DNA from: Limnoperna fortunei
Lineage: Eukaryota > Mollusca > Bivalvia > Mytilida > Modiolidae
Length of the DNA: 64,000 nucleotides
Reading direction: 5' to 3'
Assembly: GCA_944474755.1 (NCBI GenBank)
Contig: OX104117.1
Location: 40,131,222-40,195,221 of the forward strand
Part shown: one piece after another, positions 56,701 through 64,000 of the stretch
Position numbering within the stretch: position 1 is the first letter of the stretch
Layout: each line of letters starts with the position of its first letter
Position numbers and translations under genes: made by a program
The notes under the pieces: model-generated
Database searches by the model: none
What the model was told of the DNA's origin: nothing
Seen by the model: the letters and a program-made list of their open reading frames with translations, nothing else

Positions 56701-59489
56701 AAACATGTACATGAATATACTTTACGTTACCGAGTGCAAAAGGTTTGGAGACACCACATAATAAACCGTACCTTTACATATGGAGTTCATTTTAGCTTGT
56801 TTGTTCTTTTGGTGGACGCGAAATGTTATATCATTGGTTTTTTAACCTATAAGCTTTAACTGTTAAAAATATATTTATCGTAGATCTAGCTATAATTTAA
56901 TTTATTTATAAATTCAACCATTTAGCTGTAACTTAAACAATTTTCCTTGTCTGATTTATACGTTATTAATTACCTTCGTATAATTACTCTTTAGGTCTAA
57001 ACTCCCAGCACTAATGTAAGTTTGGGTATTTCTAATGTTACAGTTACTTGACACACAGTGTGGATGAACTAAGGTGTTTTTGTCTTTTAGTGTAAAGGCC
57101 ACCTTTAAAATTGTTCTACACTGACCATCTTCCAAGTTGCCTGTGTATTAGGGCTATAGTAAACTAATTAAACATATAGAAATAATGTCGAATCCAGTGT
57201 ACCCGGCAGAAAATCTGATGATTATTGGCTATTGTCATATTTTTCTTGTTAATGTTAACATTTGCTAACCTAGTACGTAAATTGTTCTTAATGTTACAGT
57301 TAAAGATTAGGACGTCACTAAACATACGCAAAAACCATAAAGACGAAAATAAGTTCAAAAAGATGCTATCTAAATATTGAACTTAAATAGGCGAAAGGAC
57401 ATATAATAACTTAAATTGTTATATTTAAGGAAAATCAACCCTTTTTTAATCATTTAGCTTCAGAAACCGTTACATGAATGTTGAACTGATTGATGATAAT
57501 CTTACAAATATCGTTAGCTCTTTCATCCGTTGCTATTTAGCTAGATACATACTCCTCTTTTAATATGTTTCTTGAGACGTCAAAACACATGTTACGTTTA
57601 TTGAAGATTTATTAGATAAACTTAAAATGAAGCAATTTTACAATGATGTAAACTAAATTTCTTGATGTAATAATTTTAAACGTTAACAACATTTTTTATA
57701 AAGGCTTTAATTTACTTTTGATCTAACAACACAAAGACTTCAAATGACTTGAAAAGGTAAAGACATCACAGCTTGTAGTTCTGCATAGTTTGATCTTACT
57801 TCAAGTTAAATGTCAAATGAGAGGCGATGACATTATTTGAAAGAAATATAAAATCATATATCCTAATAAACAATAATTTTTTAAATCTCTTCAGGTAAAT
57901 AACCATGCAAAATATCAGAATTGATAAACCCTATATTCAGCTTCATTTTAAACAAATTGTGTATATACGTACGAATTCCGATACATACTTATTTTTGTTT
58001 TTATTTATTTCATTAATCGAATGTTTTTTTGCAAACTTCAGCGAGCAATATTTCAAATATATTAAGAACGAGAACGGTTTACAGACAATAATTCAACGAG
58101 AAACGATCAGAGTTGTCAATATGTACATTTCTAAAAGACAATAACAGAATTGTTTTACATCATAGTCCTTTGGAAATTAATGTATATCATTATACTGCAG
58201 AAAATCACATAACAATTGTAAGATACCAATACAAAGTAACGGTGATGATTATACTTTCCTTATTAATAAAAATACGAATAATGTACTCTGAATAAAAAGA
58301 CATGGAATATGCAACGAGCTAAATTACTACAAATCACAAGAAATATCCATCCTGATGAGTAACATAGCTTTCAAAATGGGTTCTTTTTATTGGAAAATAA
58401 AAGTTACTGGCCAGCTTAATTGGAAATCGTATAAGTAATTATAAATTTTGTCTTATGTGAGTTCCAAATACATATGTCCAAGGCATCGTTTTACTATCCT
58501 GTATATGTTATTTAAAATTCATTGTTTAACCAAAGACACATCGTGCATGAACAATTAGTTTTTAATAAAAGTACATTTTCGTTTTTCCTCAGAAAGAAGT
58601 CAGTTTTTTTCTGCCAACTCTACAGTTCTTGCAAACATGACAATAGCAGTGATAATGTTTGTTTATCTTGAAAAAACTAATTTAAAAAAATATAATTAAT
58701 AATCGTTCATAATTTCGTCACTTATTACATTTTTGTTCACTTTTTCATCTATAAATCATATTTCGCGTCACTCTAACTTAAGAGCATTTGGATACTTTTT
58801 TCATTAAAAGTGCACGATCGTACTTGAATTGTGTCTAGTACATTACAAGATAAGGTTTCAAATTTTTTTAAATTCTTTCATGTCTTAATAGCGTTTTTTT
58901 TAATTTCATAGTTCGCGAAACACAATAATTGAGAATGCAGTCACTCCTGAAATTATCCCATTACATATCACTAATATATAGAAGGTTAAATTTTTTACGC
59001 AACATGGGTGAAAATTATGTTTTATTAAGCTAAGCCAAAGCATAACTGCTTTTGCTGTATTTTTAATAGCAAAGAATCCTAAATAATAACAATACACCAA
59101 AACATGTGTAATTTAAACTTACCTTGAGCGAATGTATTAAATTTACAAAAAAATTGTCCCAGGATATACCCTTCGGTCAGGTCTGTCACAAGATACACCC
59201 AGGAACAACACATTGTCACAAATAGGTCCGAGACCGCAAGATTTACAATATAATAGTTGGTAGTTGTCCTTAGTCGTTTGTTCCAGGCAACTACTACAAT
59301 TATAAGTATATTACCGACGACTGCAGTCAAAATTATTAGTACAAACAAAGCAATCTTCCAGATAATTTCTCGTATAGGTACAACTTTAAATGTTCCAAAA
59401 TATTCAATGTTGGTATAGTCGTCAAAGTCAAAAACAATATATGAAGAATTGTCTTCGAATGTTCCGTTCAAAACATCACTTGTATTCAT
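26665..59489 (-). CDS. Class A neuropeptide-type GPCR gene (NPFF/orexin/QRFP-receptor-like), four recognised exons
   Basis: The gene is join(59489-59123, 33753-33311, 27386-27288, 26767-26665) on the minus strand and gives about 338 residues before an open phase-1 junction. The joined protein has all seven membrane segments. Visible class A landmarks are G59-N60 in TM1, NLAVSD (83-88) in TM2, C115 and C194 for the TM3-ECL2 disulfide, DRF (139-141) in place of DRY, W165 in TM4, P232 and Y240 in TM5, CWMP (285-288) in TM6 and NPLIY (324-328) in TM7. Phases match at each junction. From family knowledge such receptors sit in the plasma membrane and couple a peptide ligand to G proteins. The likeness to NPFF, orexin and QRFP receptors is by eye, and the ligand is unknown. 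The introns (about 25.4, 5.9 and 0.5 kb) are packed with transposons. The C-terminal tail after FNDNFKKG is unresolved. Confidence 0.9.
27288..27386 (-). CDS. GPCR exon 3: TM6 and start of ECL3
   Basis: The exon is 99 nt, exactly 33 codons (residues 271-303), phase 0 at both ends. The acceptor is tattttttcag and the donor is CCT|gtaagt; both are strong. It begins IVLTLLLIMVVFAV and contains the toggle-switch motif CWMPLQ, then FTILYSEYREKKP leading into the third extracellular loop. It follows on from the basic MKRK at the end of exon 2 as expected for the cytoplasmic start of TM6. The short length is why simple ORF finding misses it. Confidence 0.92.
27387..28959. other. Left part of GPCR intron 2, no repeat recognised
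   Basis: AT-rich; a 72-codon minus-strand frame at 28709-28927 has no recognisable motif. Confidence 0.45.
28960..29780 (+). repeat. Degenerate ~65-bp tandem repeat array in GPCR intron 2
   Basis: Variants of 'gtaacattcatctaagtact' alternate with 'gtcaatttaaagtaagtaac' about a dozen times. Units are 55-75 bp and poorly conserved. Confidence 0.55.
30652..30694 (+). ncRNA. Hammerhead ribozyme core, degenerate (unit 1)
   Basis: Stem I is GCGGCA/TGGCGT with one mismatch. The core is CTGGTGA (normally CTGATGA). Stem II is GTCT/AGAC, followed by GAAC (normally GAAA). The cleavage triplet GTC is at 30686-30688. Confidence 0.6.
31017..31061 (+). ncRNA. Hammerhead ribozyme core, degenerate (unit 2)
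   Basis: Stem I is GCGCC/GGCGT with a T-T mismatch at the core end. The core is CTGAAGA (31024-31030). Stem II is GTC/GAC, followed by GACA (normally GAAA), then CGCGC and the cleavage triplet GTA (31053-31055). Confidence 0.55.
31091..32614. other. GPCR intron 2 sequence, nothing recognised
   Basis: AT-rich; no repeat or exon seen. Confidence 0.45.
32615..32902 (+). repeat. Dispersed repeat family B with (CAAT)n tail
   Basis: It matches 'gtgccacgttccttgcatga', 'tcgtcgttgttgctgcta', 'acttttccagtagcatta' and 'gctcgctggatgta', then ends in five tandem AATC units (32881-32901), the cleanest tail of the family here. Confidence 0.7.
32969..33176 (-). mobile_element. SINE copy, moderately diverged, GPCR intron 2
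   Basis: It carries the SINE head (ggtctatgtggtcgagtgat), a recognisable B box (ggggattcgactctca) and the 'aagccgaagtacccagaaaa' core. The 3' tail is lost. It ends only 134 bp from the 3' edge of exon 2. Confidence 0.75.
33311..33753 (-). CDS. GPCR exon 2: TM3, TM4, ECL2, TM5, ICL3
   Basis: The exon is 443 nt: two bases completing Val123, then 147 codons (residues 124-270). The acceptor is a good ttttttcag; the donor is AAG|gtattg, weaker than consensus. The sequence shows SLTLIACDRFFGVVF at the end of TM3 (DRF instead of DRY), a basic ICL2, TM4 with Trp165, and a long ECL2 with the conserved Cys194 inside an acidic WCDDDW patch. TM5 carries Pro232 and Tyr240. ICL3 contains TPGERMPKD and ends in a basic MKRK just before TM6. 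The exon is intact. Confidence 0.92.
33754..35344. other. Left end of GPCR intron 1, nothing recognised
   Basis: AT-rich. The 62-codon plus-strand frame at 33775-33963 is unsupported. Confidence 0.45.
35345..35950. repeat. Possible unclassified dispersed repeat, less AT-rich than surroundings
   Basis: It opens with 'aacgaaaaccgaacgcc', close to the start of family C, and runs through A-rich sequence with 'ctagtttgagacactcac' and 'catcagacgatctgtagac'. No second copy exists in the window to confirm it. Confidence 0.3.
36245..36495 (-). mobile_element. SINE copy, diverged, GPCR intron 1
   Basis: The head is gggcctcggtgaccgagtgg; a weakened B box (gggtttgagtctca), the core and the 'caaacaaacaaac' tail are present. 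Confidence 0.8.
36925..37062 (-). repeat. Dispersed repeat family C, partial
   Basis: It matches the first half of the copy at 26205, from 'aaaatagcaaagaagaccga' to 'gtaacccgaacccaat'. Confidence 0.7.
37065..37900 (+). repeat. ~450-bp tandem duplication with a terminal hairpin
   Basis: Two units align head to tail: 'aataatgaccaactccaag' (37186) with 'aataatgaccaattccaaa' (37628), and 'ggaatatcgacctcggccg' (about 37350) with 'ggaatatctaccttggccg' (37814). The second unit ends in an inverted repeat with ~20-bp arms around a 3-nt loop (37812-37854); the first unit has lost the far arm. Confidence 0.6.
37901..39009. other. GPCR intron 1 sequence, nothing recognised
   Basis: No repeat or exon identified. 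Confidence 0.45.
39010..39235 (+). mobile_element. Single hammerhead-ribozyme repeat unit, decayed, GPCR intron 1
   Basis: It has the same upstream block as the dimer at 30540 ('agagttttggtgacaataa', then 'gtttagtttaagcccg') followed by a perfect CTGATGA (39158-39164) and GTCTTGAT. The rest of stem II, the GAAA and the cleavage arm are lost. Confidence 0.55.
40015..40250 (+). repeat. Left terminal inverted repeat with aaagtgcgatgg subrepeats
   Basis: Roughly ten degenerate 'cgcc/cgct-aaagtgcgatgg' subunits, much richer in CpG than the surroundings. Confidence 0.7.
40253..40830 (+). repeat. TTAGGG-rich minisatellite
   Basis: Ten occurrences of 'c(g/c)actatcaggttag' are spaced 30-100 bp and alternate with 'gttagcatcagggagccgcc' and 'gttagcatttcaatagg'. 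Runs of ggttaggg occur, the longest near 40508-40540 and close to tandem TTAGGG. It has no coding capacity. Confidence 0.8.
41000..43090 (-). pseudogene. L1/Tx1-type LINE, 5'-truncated and frameshifted
   Basis: From 5' to 3' on the minus strand, reverse transcriptase motif GCRQGDPLSPYLCIIG (about 43030) is followed by the catalytic YADDTYIILDG (42683-42931 frame) and SGLKMNKSKTRALWIG. Next is LALSKLTHLF...FIWDGR with QGGLNMVHLESF (42080-42571). The C-terminal frame (41450-41962) has KLLHRILPTNSFLHKIKL and a CxxC...H...C knuckle in CSFCKNKEETLEHLFYDC. This order is that of vertebrate/invertebrate L1/Tx1 ORF2. The endonuclease and the first RT motifs are missing, and frames are broken at three or more places. 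A T-run near 41000-41018 may be the poly(A) tail. It lies wholly inside the TIR element. Confidence 0.85.
43112..43338 (-). repeat. Right terminal inverted repeat with aaagtgcgatgg subrepeats
   Basis: Reverse complement of the left arm, with the same subunit order around 'ggtgtacgccaatgtgcgat' and 'gatggtctttcag'. Some subunits are more diverged (gttgg for gatgg). Confidence 0.7.
43339..44149. other. GPCR intron 1 sequence, nothing recognised
   Basis: No repeat or exon identified. Confidence 0.45.
44150..44415 (-). mobile_element. tRNA-derived SINE, full length, GPCR intron 1
   Basis: Well preserved copy: head 'ggcatcggtggccgagtggt', B box 'ggttcgattctc', core 'ccggagtacccggagaaaac', and tail ending in 'aaacaaacaaacaaacata'. 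A long C-run and A-run (about 44416-44439) border its head. Confidence 0.88.
44440..45914. other. GPCR intron 1 sequence, nothing recognised
   Basis: A 90-codon frame at 44992-45264 shows no family motif and is not called. Confidence 0.4.
45915..46425. mobile_element. TIR element (MITE-like, ~0.5 kb) with ~90-bp arms
   Basis: The left arm 'ttctcgatttgctaccactt' to 'gtagatatttgctcgttttc' and 'aaatatttaatgt' (45933-46020) pairs with the right arm (46321-46409), which on the minus strand reads 'ttctcgctttgctaccattt' and so on. Pairing may extend outward to 'aaaccc' blocks. The 84-codon frame inside (46004-46258) has no transposase motif. Exact tips and target duplication are not fixed. Confidence 0.6.
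46426..47659. other. GPCR intron 1 sequence, nothing recognised
   Basis: No repeat or exon identified. Confidence 0.45.
47973..48445. mobile_element. 473-bp TIR element with perfect 9-bp target-site duplication
   Basis: It starts CAATCGGA and ends TCCGATTG. Pairing continues for about 75 bp through 'ggtcggaaagtaatctcgg' against 'ggtcgggaaagtgacctcgg', then 'aagtaagtg'/'ggtaagtg'. It is flanked by GAACTTTTG at 47964-47972 and 48446-48454. It has no coding capacity. The 9-bp duplication is typical of Mutator-like elements, but the class is an inference. Confidence 0.8.
48655..48673. repeat. (G)19 homopolymer
   Basis: Uninterrupted G-run at the end of repeat family D copy A; possibly also an assembly-length uncertainty. 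Confidence 0.9.
48674..51189. other. GPCR intron 1 sequence, no gene recognised
   Basis: AT-rich with T and G homopolymers near 49250-49300. The 60-73 codon frames are unsupported. Confidence 0.45.
51190..51759 (+). pseudogene. LINE C-terminal fragment (zinc-knuckle end of a non-LTR ORF2)
   Basis: An open frame of 188 codons has INRLPVKLKLLTGTFYLQ, SNRASFNQNTVAPTCPLC and KSSPETTEHFIIECSAL, i.e. a CxxC...H...C knuckle after a conserved LKLLTGTY.LQ-type helix, then YICRKLCFALSKH near the end. I recall this block from C-termini of mollusc non-LTR retrotransposons. No RT motif lies upstream, so it is a short 5'-truncated insertion, and its open frame suggests it is not old. It is of a different family from the LINE at 41-43 kb. 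Confidence 0.75.
52085..52545 (+). repeat. Degenerate tandem repeat (~115-155 bp units)
   Basis: Three or four units share 'caggtgcacaacgttaatat', 'gtgtgcaatctttt', 'tttcagggatctgggt' and 'gtaggaagtgttgatta'. Unit starts lie near 52182, 52339 and 52455. Confidence 0.65.
52546..54319. other. GPCR intron 1 sequence, nothing recognised
   Basis: An 81-codon frame at 53227-53472 and a 76-codon frame at 52707-52937 show no motif. Confidence 0.4.
54320..54780 (+). repeat. Dispersed repeat family D, copy B (uninterrupted)
   Basis: It is the sister of 47660-48673 without the TIR insertion; the site reads cagacgaacttttgttaac (GAACTTTTG at 54551-54559). It ends 'actgagcgcacatgtgtgcg'. A minus-strand 68-codon frame is a by-product. 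Confidence 0.7.
54781..55284. other. GPCR intron 1 sequence, nothing recognised
   Basis: No repeat or exon identified. Confidence 0.45.
55285..55560 (-). repeat. Dispersed repeat family B, diverged minus-strand copy
   Basis: Reverse complement carries 'gtagctccttgcacgttaaa', 'ctaaccgctacaaaaggcta' and 'gtcctcgtcctgaataaat', the family B order, with a distinct 5' part. Confidence 0.5.
55755..56014 (+). mobile_element. tRNA-derived SINE, full length, GPCR intron 1
   Basis: Head 'ggccttcatggtcaagtgtt', A box region 'taaggtagct', B box 'gggttcgagtctca', core 'gggtttttctccgcgtactc', 'cccaataaaaactggacgcc' and tail 'cataaacaaaaacaaaaa'. A G-run precedes it. The minus-strand-oriented copies lie elsewhere in the window. 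Confidence 0.85.
56015..59122. other. Right part of GPCR intron 1, no exon recognised
   Basis: AT-rich. A hairpin at 56528-56564 is listed separately. The 79-codon frame at 57905-58144 is unsupported. Confidence 0.45.
56528..56564. repeat. Short inverted repeat (14-bp stem, 9-nt loop)
   Basis: ATGACCCTTTGAC pairs with GTCAAAGAGTCAT across 'tgtcgaaaaag', with one mismatch. It looks like a piece of an unrecognised repeat. Confidence 0.6.
59123..59489 (-). CDS. GPCR exon 1: N-terminus, TM1, TM2, ECL1, start of TM3
   Basis: It encodes 122 codons plus one base. ATG is at 59489-59487, and an in-frame TAA lies 14 codons upstream, which supports this start. The extracellular N-terminus has three N-glycosylation sequons (N2-T-S, N8-G-T, N14-S-S) and an acidic/aromatic stretch; no signal peptide is obvious. 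TM1 runs roughly 42-68 with the GN pair, and TM2 carries NLAVSDLF. FFCKFNTFAQ opens TM3 and supplies the disulfide cysteine. The exon ends CAAG|gtaagt, a strong donor, in phase 1; the leftover G joins TT of exon 2 to make Val123. Any 5' UTR exon upstream was not recognised. Confidence 0.9.
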
Positions 59490-60984
59490 TTTTAATATTT
59501 TGTCAAAATTTACAAGAAAACTAAATATTTAACTAATTCGTCAAATTTAGATACCCGTACTGCGGATTCGTGGTTGTGACACATTCATTTACTGTTCTAA
59601 AACCTTTTTCTGTCATCTGTGAATGGCACAATAATCAGGCCAATCGTGAACAGGTATTTGATGATATCCAATACTACGGCAGATAAAGTGGATTGCTATT
59701 GATCACTTCTAGTCCTTAATTAATGTCGAATGCTGCTAAATTACAAAGGAATCGTCATAGATAATAATTTAACTGTCAAAAAATAATTGAAATTCATTGC
59801 ACAGACACCTGCGTTCCTGTTCGATTTTGGACAATATATTTATGTTTTAAATCTTTCATGCTAAAAACAACATTCTCCAAATGATATTAACAGTTGTAAT
59901 ACGTTTGACAGAAAAATAGTTACCATATGGAGCGTTTACTAAGATCCGAAAGGGAACTAGATTTCAAACTTTGCTCCTAACTCAAAATTTTGTCTTAAAT
60001 TTTCATTTTACAATCAAGTACACCTTTTTCTTGTTTTTTTTTAATTAAAATGACCAATGTTAAAGTTAACGCCATTAATGTAGGATTTCATAGACATAAA
60101 ATGTCGATTATCAGTTGTAATGTCAATACTTTTAATACATCAAACATTCCTGGGCTCAAAATGTTTTAGATGAAATTAATATATTTACTGTTTTATGGCA
60201 TTATCAGGTTATGGATGAATGGTTTCTTCTTTGACATATAAGAAGGTTTTGTTAAATGTTTTAATTATTTTCATATCAAATTTATTTTTCATTTGTTCAA
60301 TTTATTATCATGCAAATTAAAGTTTCCATCTAATTTAGCAATTTCTGGTATCAGAGGACAGCACCTGAGTTTATTCAAATAGGTATCACTGCATAGTAAT
60401 ATTCACATTCACTAGAATTCCATTATTGGTTTCAGCATAAGATCTCTGTAAATATTTATTGCTATGCCAGTAACTTTTTTTATTTGCTCTTTCGATATTT
60501 GTTGTACTAGATATTTCGATCAATGTTTCTTCTTCATGTTTATTATAATATTTATTATGCTGTGATTACTTTTACATCAAATTTTCATATATTAAATACC
60601 ATGACCTTTGTTTACGATTTTAACTCAATTGCGTCGATATTATAAAGTGAAATATGTTAAAACATTAAAACTCTTATGTTACACAAATACTCGATTTCCG
60701 GGTAACAAACAAAGACGCTATAACATAGGAGAAAGAACTTAAGTTGGAACAAAATGAACGAACGCAGCCTTAACCAACATTAAGCTTAAAGATGGTTTCC
60801 TCATGTCCCCTTCCCTTGTGTTATTAACATTCGTTAGTACAGTCATTCTTCATTTAATCAAGTCTATGTTTTTATTAAGCCATAAGAAAAGTTCTGACAA
60901 CATTTCATTAGTAGATTACTAGTTGTGCTGGTTAGCATCGCGAACACTGGATATTTACTTCAATGTTCGTAAGAATGTTAACAA
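59490..60984. other. Upstream of the GPCR start codon, no promoter called
   Basis: An in-frame stop precedes the ATG. I cannot identify a TATA box or initiator in this AT-rich DNA, and a 5' UTR exon could lie anywhere to the right. Confidence 0.4.
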
Positions 60985-61295
60985 GTTATATATATCGACA
61001 ATCCTGTGAGGGTACCCAGGTGGGGTTGTCATGTCATAATAAGGAAAGCCTGAAAGCGAGTAACGTGTTTAAAGAGTGCCACGCCCCTTGCACGATAAAA
61101 AGTAGGGTCCTTGTAGCTGCTACCGGAAGTTAAATTTTCTGCCCCTCACCATACCCATACTTTTACAATGGCAGGCGATTTTTTGCCTTTTGGTCAATTT
61201 TTCCGAATGTTTTATTGTTTGTTAACTTGTTCTCGTCCTGAATATAGCTGAAACACTGCTAGACTTGAAGCAAACATCCAATTTATCAATCAATA
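60985..61295 (+). repeat. Dispersed repeat family B
   Basis: 'gtgccacgccccttgcacga', 'cttgtagctgctaccgga', 'acttttacaatggcagg', 'ttctcgtcctgaatatagct', then a 'catccaatttatcaatcaa' tail; the internal 'ctcgctgga' block is changed. Confidence 0.7.
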
Positions 61296-63654
61296 TCGAC
61301 AATAAACTATTTCTTCCAGTTTTTCTGTCAATATGATGCTATTCATCAACGAACTTAACTTAAATATAATCAGTTAGTTTTATAAATTAACTATTTTATC
61401 ATGTGGCTTGAAAAACTTGGACAGACGGTTTTATCTATAAAATAGCAAACACTAAATATTAATGTATGCTTATTTCACAATTCTGTCCTTTTTAGACTTA
61501 ACCTGTCGGTAATTTTAACCGTTTGTTTAAATACATATCAAATACGGCTACACAACTTAGCACTAAATTGTACATCGTTTAAACAAAACAATAGTACTCG
61601 ATTGTGTAAGTTTCGTGATGTCGTGATGATTTTATTCTTTCAATGTCAAACATACCGACGCAATAAGCGTAATTTTAAAGGAACTTAAAAAAACTTGGCT
61701 TACTTTAAAAACAAAGCCTAGAAAAACCTAATGAAATACATTTCATAACCAGCTGTTATTATTACTTTTTCCGTCGGGTTATAAAATCTAATGAAAGTTC
61801 TGTATGTTGTATGATATGTTTTGTGTCTAGTATATTGAACAGATATGTCATTCCAATGTGTATCTGTTTAATAACATCGAATATCCCCATATTCTGGGAG
61901 TCGCCAACAGCTGTCGTATTCTATATTTAATATTTACTATTGGAACATTTTCGGTATTAAATTTTGGTCCATCATGTTACGTTTACTTTTAGTAAAAAAC
62001 TGCCGAATGAAAATGTGAAAAGGGCATTTAGGTGTTGGATAATACCACATCACATATGGGAACAAAAGGAATATTTGTAAGAATATACAACAATAGGTGA
62101 GCAAATGCACAAATACATTAATATACCACTAAAATACACCTGCTAGTAACCAATAAGAATCAAGAATTATTATATAAGTAGTAATTATATTGAATTCTTT
62201 ATGTGACGCATTTTAATTTATGTCATGAATGCATTAATTTCTTTAAATATTGCTTAAGTAAAAAATGGGATTCGACAGTTATGTGGTAACGTTATTATTC
62301 GTTAGTACAGTATAGTGTAAAATCACACATCGGTATGAAATTGCATAACATAAATAAACATTTTATTATATGAGCTTTCATCAAATATCAAATCAATGTA
62401 GTGACCGCAAAGCCACGCGATATTATTCTGAGCCAATTAGTAAGTGTCTTTTTAATCGTTTATGCCTTTCATGTAAAATACTCAGTTTGATTCAAATCTA
62501 ATCTGTAAGTAATATATAGAGTATACTTAATATTATATCATATTATAGTAAACGATTTTTATAAAAAAAAAATAAATCCATTGAGGAAAAACTAGTGATT
62601 AATATCAAAGTGTGTGTGTTACTATAGGTAAAATCATTTAGTGGTAAGACAAAATGCATGTTTAATAAAACAGAGAATTGATGTCAAAAGTTAAGATGTT
62701 TTATATTTAATTTAAGATGTATTGACCCTTAACTACAAACATCCCATTCGTGTCAAGCTTTCCCCACAATATATCCATGATATTTTGACCACTAATGTTT
62801 TAAAGGTATAACAAGATGCTCTCAAACAAATTGGACACGTCAGTGGGTACTTTCATTTGATTGATATAAATGAGAACTTTGCATTTAGACTGACTTGAAG
62901 CATCAGAAATAGACGTATTCCATAACCAGTCGAGTGAACCAGACGATATATCGTGCCCGTATCTATCATCTTTTCAATCTTGTATTTTTATATTCAATTC
63001 CTAAAATGAATTGGTCTTTTGGTTCATCGGAGAGTATAGCATATAATATGTTGTTATGAATGACAATGTCTGTTCGATCATATCCTGATATTAGAAAATT
63101 CAATAGCACAGTAATTTGATTGGCATCAATCGTTTCCGCCAGTTAAGGTTAATGTATTCAAATAGGAACATTTCAATAAGATTTCTTATAGTACACATAA
63201 AGTTTGATGTTGCCTATATAAGGACGGTCGCCATCAATTGAAAGCCTTTTGTTAAAAGTGCACCTATGAAAGCAGTTATACCTATACCCTGCTAATTCAA
63301 AAGCATGGAAATCAGTCTGTTAAATATAATGCATAGCTTGTGTTTTTCTATCCTTTTGATCGTGAATCAATAAAATCATTTGAACAGAATTATAATTGGC
63401 TAGATTATTGTCGTAATATAAAAAAGCAAATTGATTTATCTACCTATATATTTTTTTTCATTATATACAAAAAAGAAATTATTATGGTTTATAAAATAGA
63501 CATTTCTTATAATGTAGATTGCAATTGGCATTCATTCATTGCTTAATTATAGGGCAGGTGTAATACTTTCTTTAGATGTTAACTATATGTCCAAATTAAA
63601 AAAGTATATATTTCTCCCAAAGACAAATCAATGCAGAAAACTAAGCAAACCTAG
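61296..63654. other. AT-rich stretch, no gene seen
   Basis: The only repeat piece noted is at 62420-62448, nearly identical to sequence near 17960 ('gatattattctgagccaatt'). Other frames are unsupported. Confidence 0.45.
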
Positions 63655-63945
63655 CTTTTGACAAAACAAAATGAAAAATAGCAAGGAAACTGACTGAACA
63701 GTCGAAAATCAGGGGTAATTATACATCTGGATATAGACAAACATTCAACGCAAAACAAACACCAAAAATACAAAAAACAGGAACCGAGTAACCCTAACCC
63801 AATAAAATCCCTGGGTGCACTCAGGTGCTCCGCACAAGCAGTGCCTGATTCTAATAAGACATCAATCAAGTTACTCATTGTCATGTGTTGGAAAGTCAAA
63901 TCCATGAATATAAAAGACTCCCTATGACTAAGCGAAATGTTCTGA
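63655..63945 (+). repeat. Dispersed repeat family C
   Basis: Aligns with 26205-26465 from 'aaaaatagcaaggaaactga' through 'gtgcactcaggtgctccgc' to 'cctatgactaagcgaa'. An 84-codon minus-strand frame is a by-product of the repeat. Confidence 0.7.
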
Positions 63946-64000
63946 TCGTATTTTAGAGATGGATTTCCATTACGATCAATTAAGTCATGGTGACGATCAT

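Noticed and set aside
58350..58382. Hammerhead core (CTGATGA near 58353)
   Set aside because: No stem II with GAAA and no stem I partner.
1..64000. CRISPR arrays, bacterial operons, rRNA genes
   Set aside because: None seen; spliced exons, SINEs and LINEs show a eukaryotic genome.

Overview
Eukaryotic genomic DNA, very AT-rich, with spliced coding exons and dense decayed transposable elements; nothing prokaryotic is present. The repeats point to a bivalve mollusc, most likely a mytilid mussel. They include a tRNA-headed SINE, a hammerhead-ribozyme repeat of a type I remember as abundant in Mytilus, a repeat with a (CAAT)n-like tail, and a Penelope-like element. The species call rests on remembered repeat families, not on a search.

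The one convincing host gene is on the minus strand: a class A (rhodopsin-like) neuropeptide-type GPCR of the NPFF/orexin/QRFP-receptor kind. Its exons run right to left: exon 1 (59123-59489: N-terminus, TM1, TM2, start of TM3), exon 2 (33311-33753: rest of TM3 to TM5 and ICL3), exon 3 (27288-27386: TM6) and exon 4 (26665-26767: TM7 and start of helix 8). All junction phases agree (1, 0, 0, then an open phase 1). Intron 1 is about 25.4 kb, intron 2 about 5.9 kb and intron 3 about 0.5 kb. The C-terminal exon is not settled; a weak candidate lies at 25813-25958.

Region by region: 1-8 kb holds three dead coding elements (a transposase-like pseudogene of unrecognised family, an R2/NeSL-like zinc-finger retroelement remnant, and a Tc1/mariner pseudogene). 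8.2-9 kb is a long-TIR non-autonomous element. 10.0-10.6 kb has two SINEs in tandem. 13.2-14.4 kb is a 5'-truncated Penelope-like element that keeps its GIY-YIG endonuclease. 15-22 kb is SINE-like repeats, a MITE and a degenerate ~450-bp tandem array. 24.8-26.5 kb holds a rearranged SINE and another repeat. 26.6-59.5 kb is the receptor gene.

Intron 2 carries a two-unit hammerhead-ribozyme repeat. Intron 1 carries a 3.3-kb composite element with ~230-bp terminal inverted repeats, a telomere-like (TTAGGG-rich) minisatellite and a 5'-truncated L1/Tx1-type LINE. It also carries a 473-bp TIR element with a perfect 9-bp target-site duplication whose empty site survives in a sister repeat 6 kb away. 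Beyond 59.5 kb there are only repeats and unannotatable AT-rich sequence. Most open frames of 60-100 codons look like chance ORFs.
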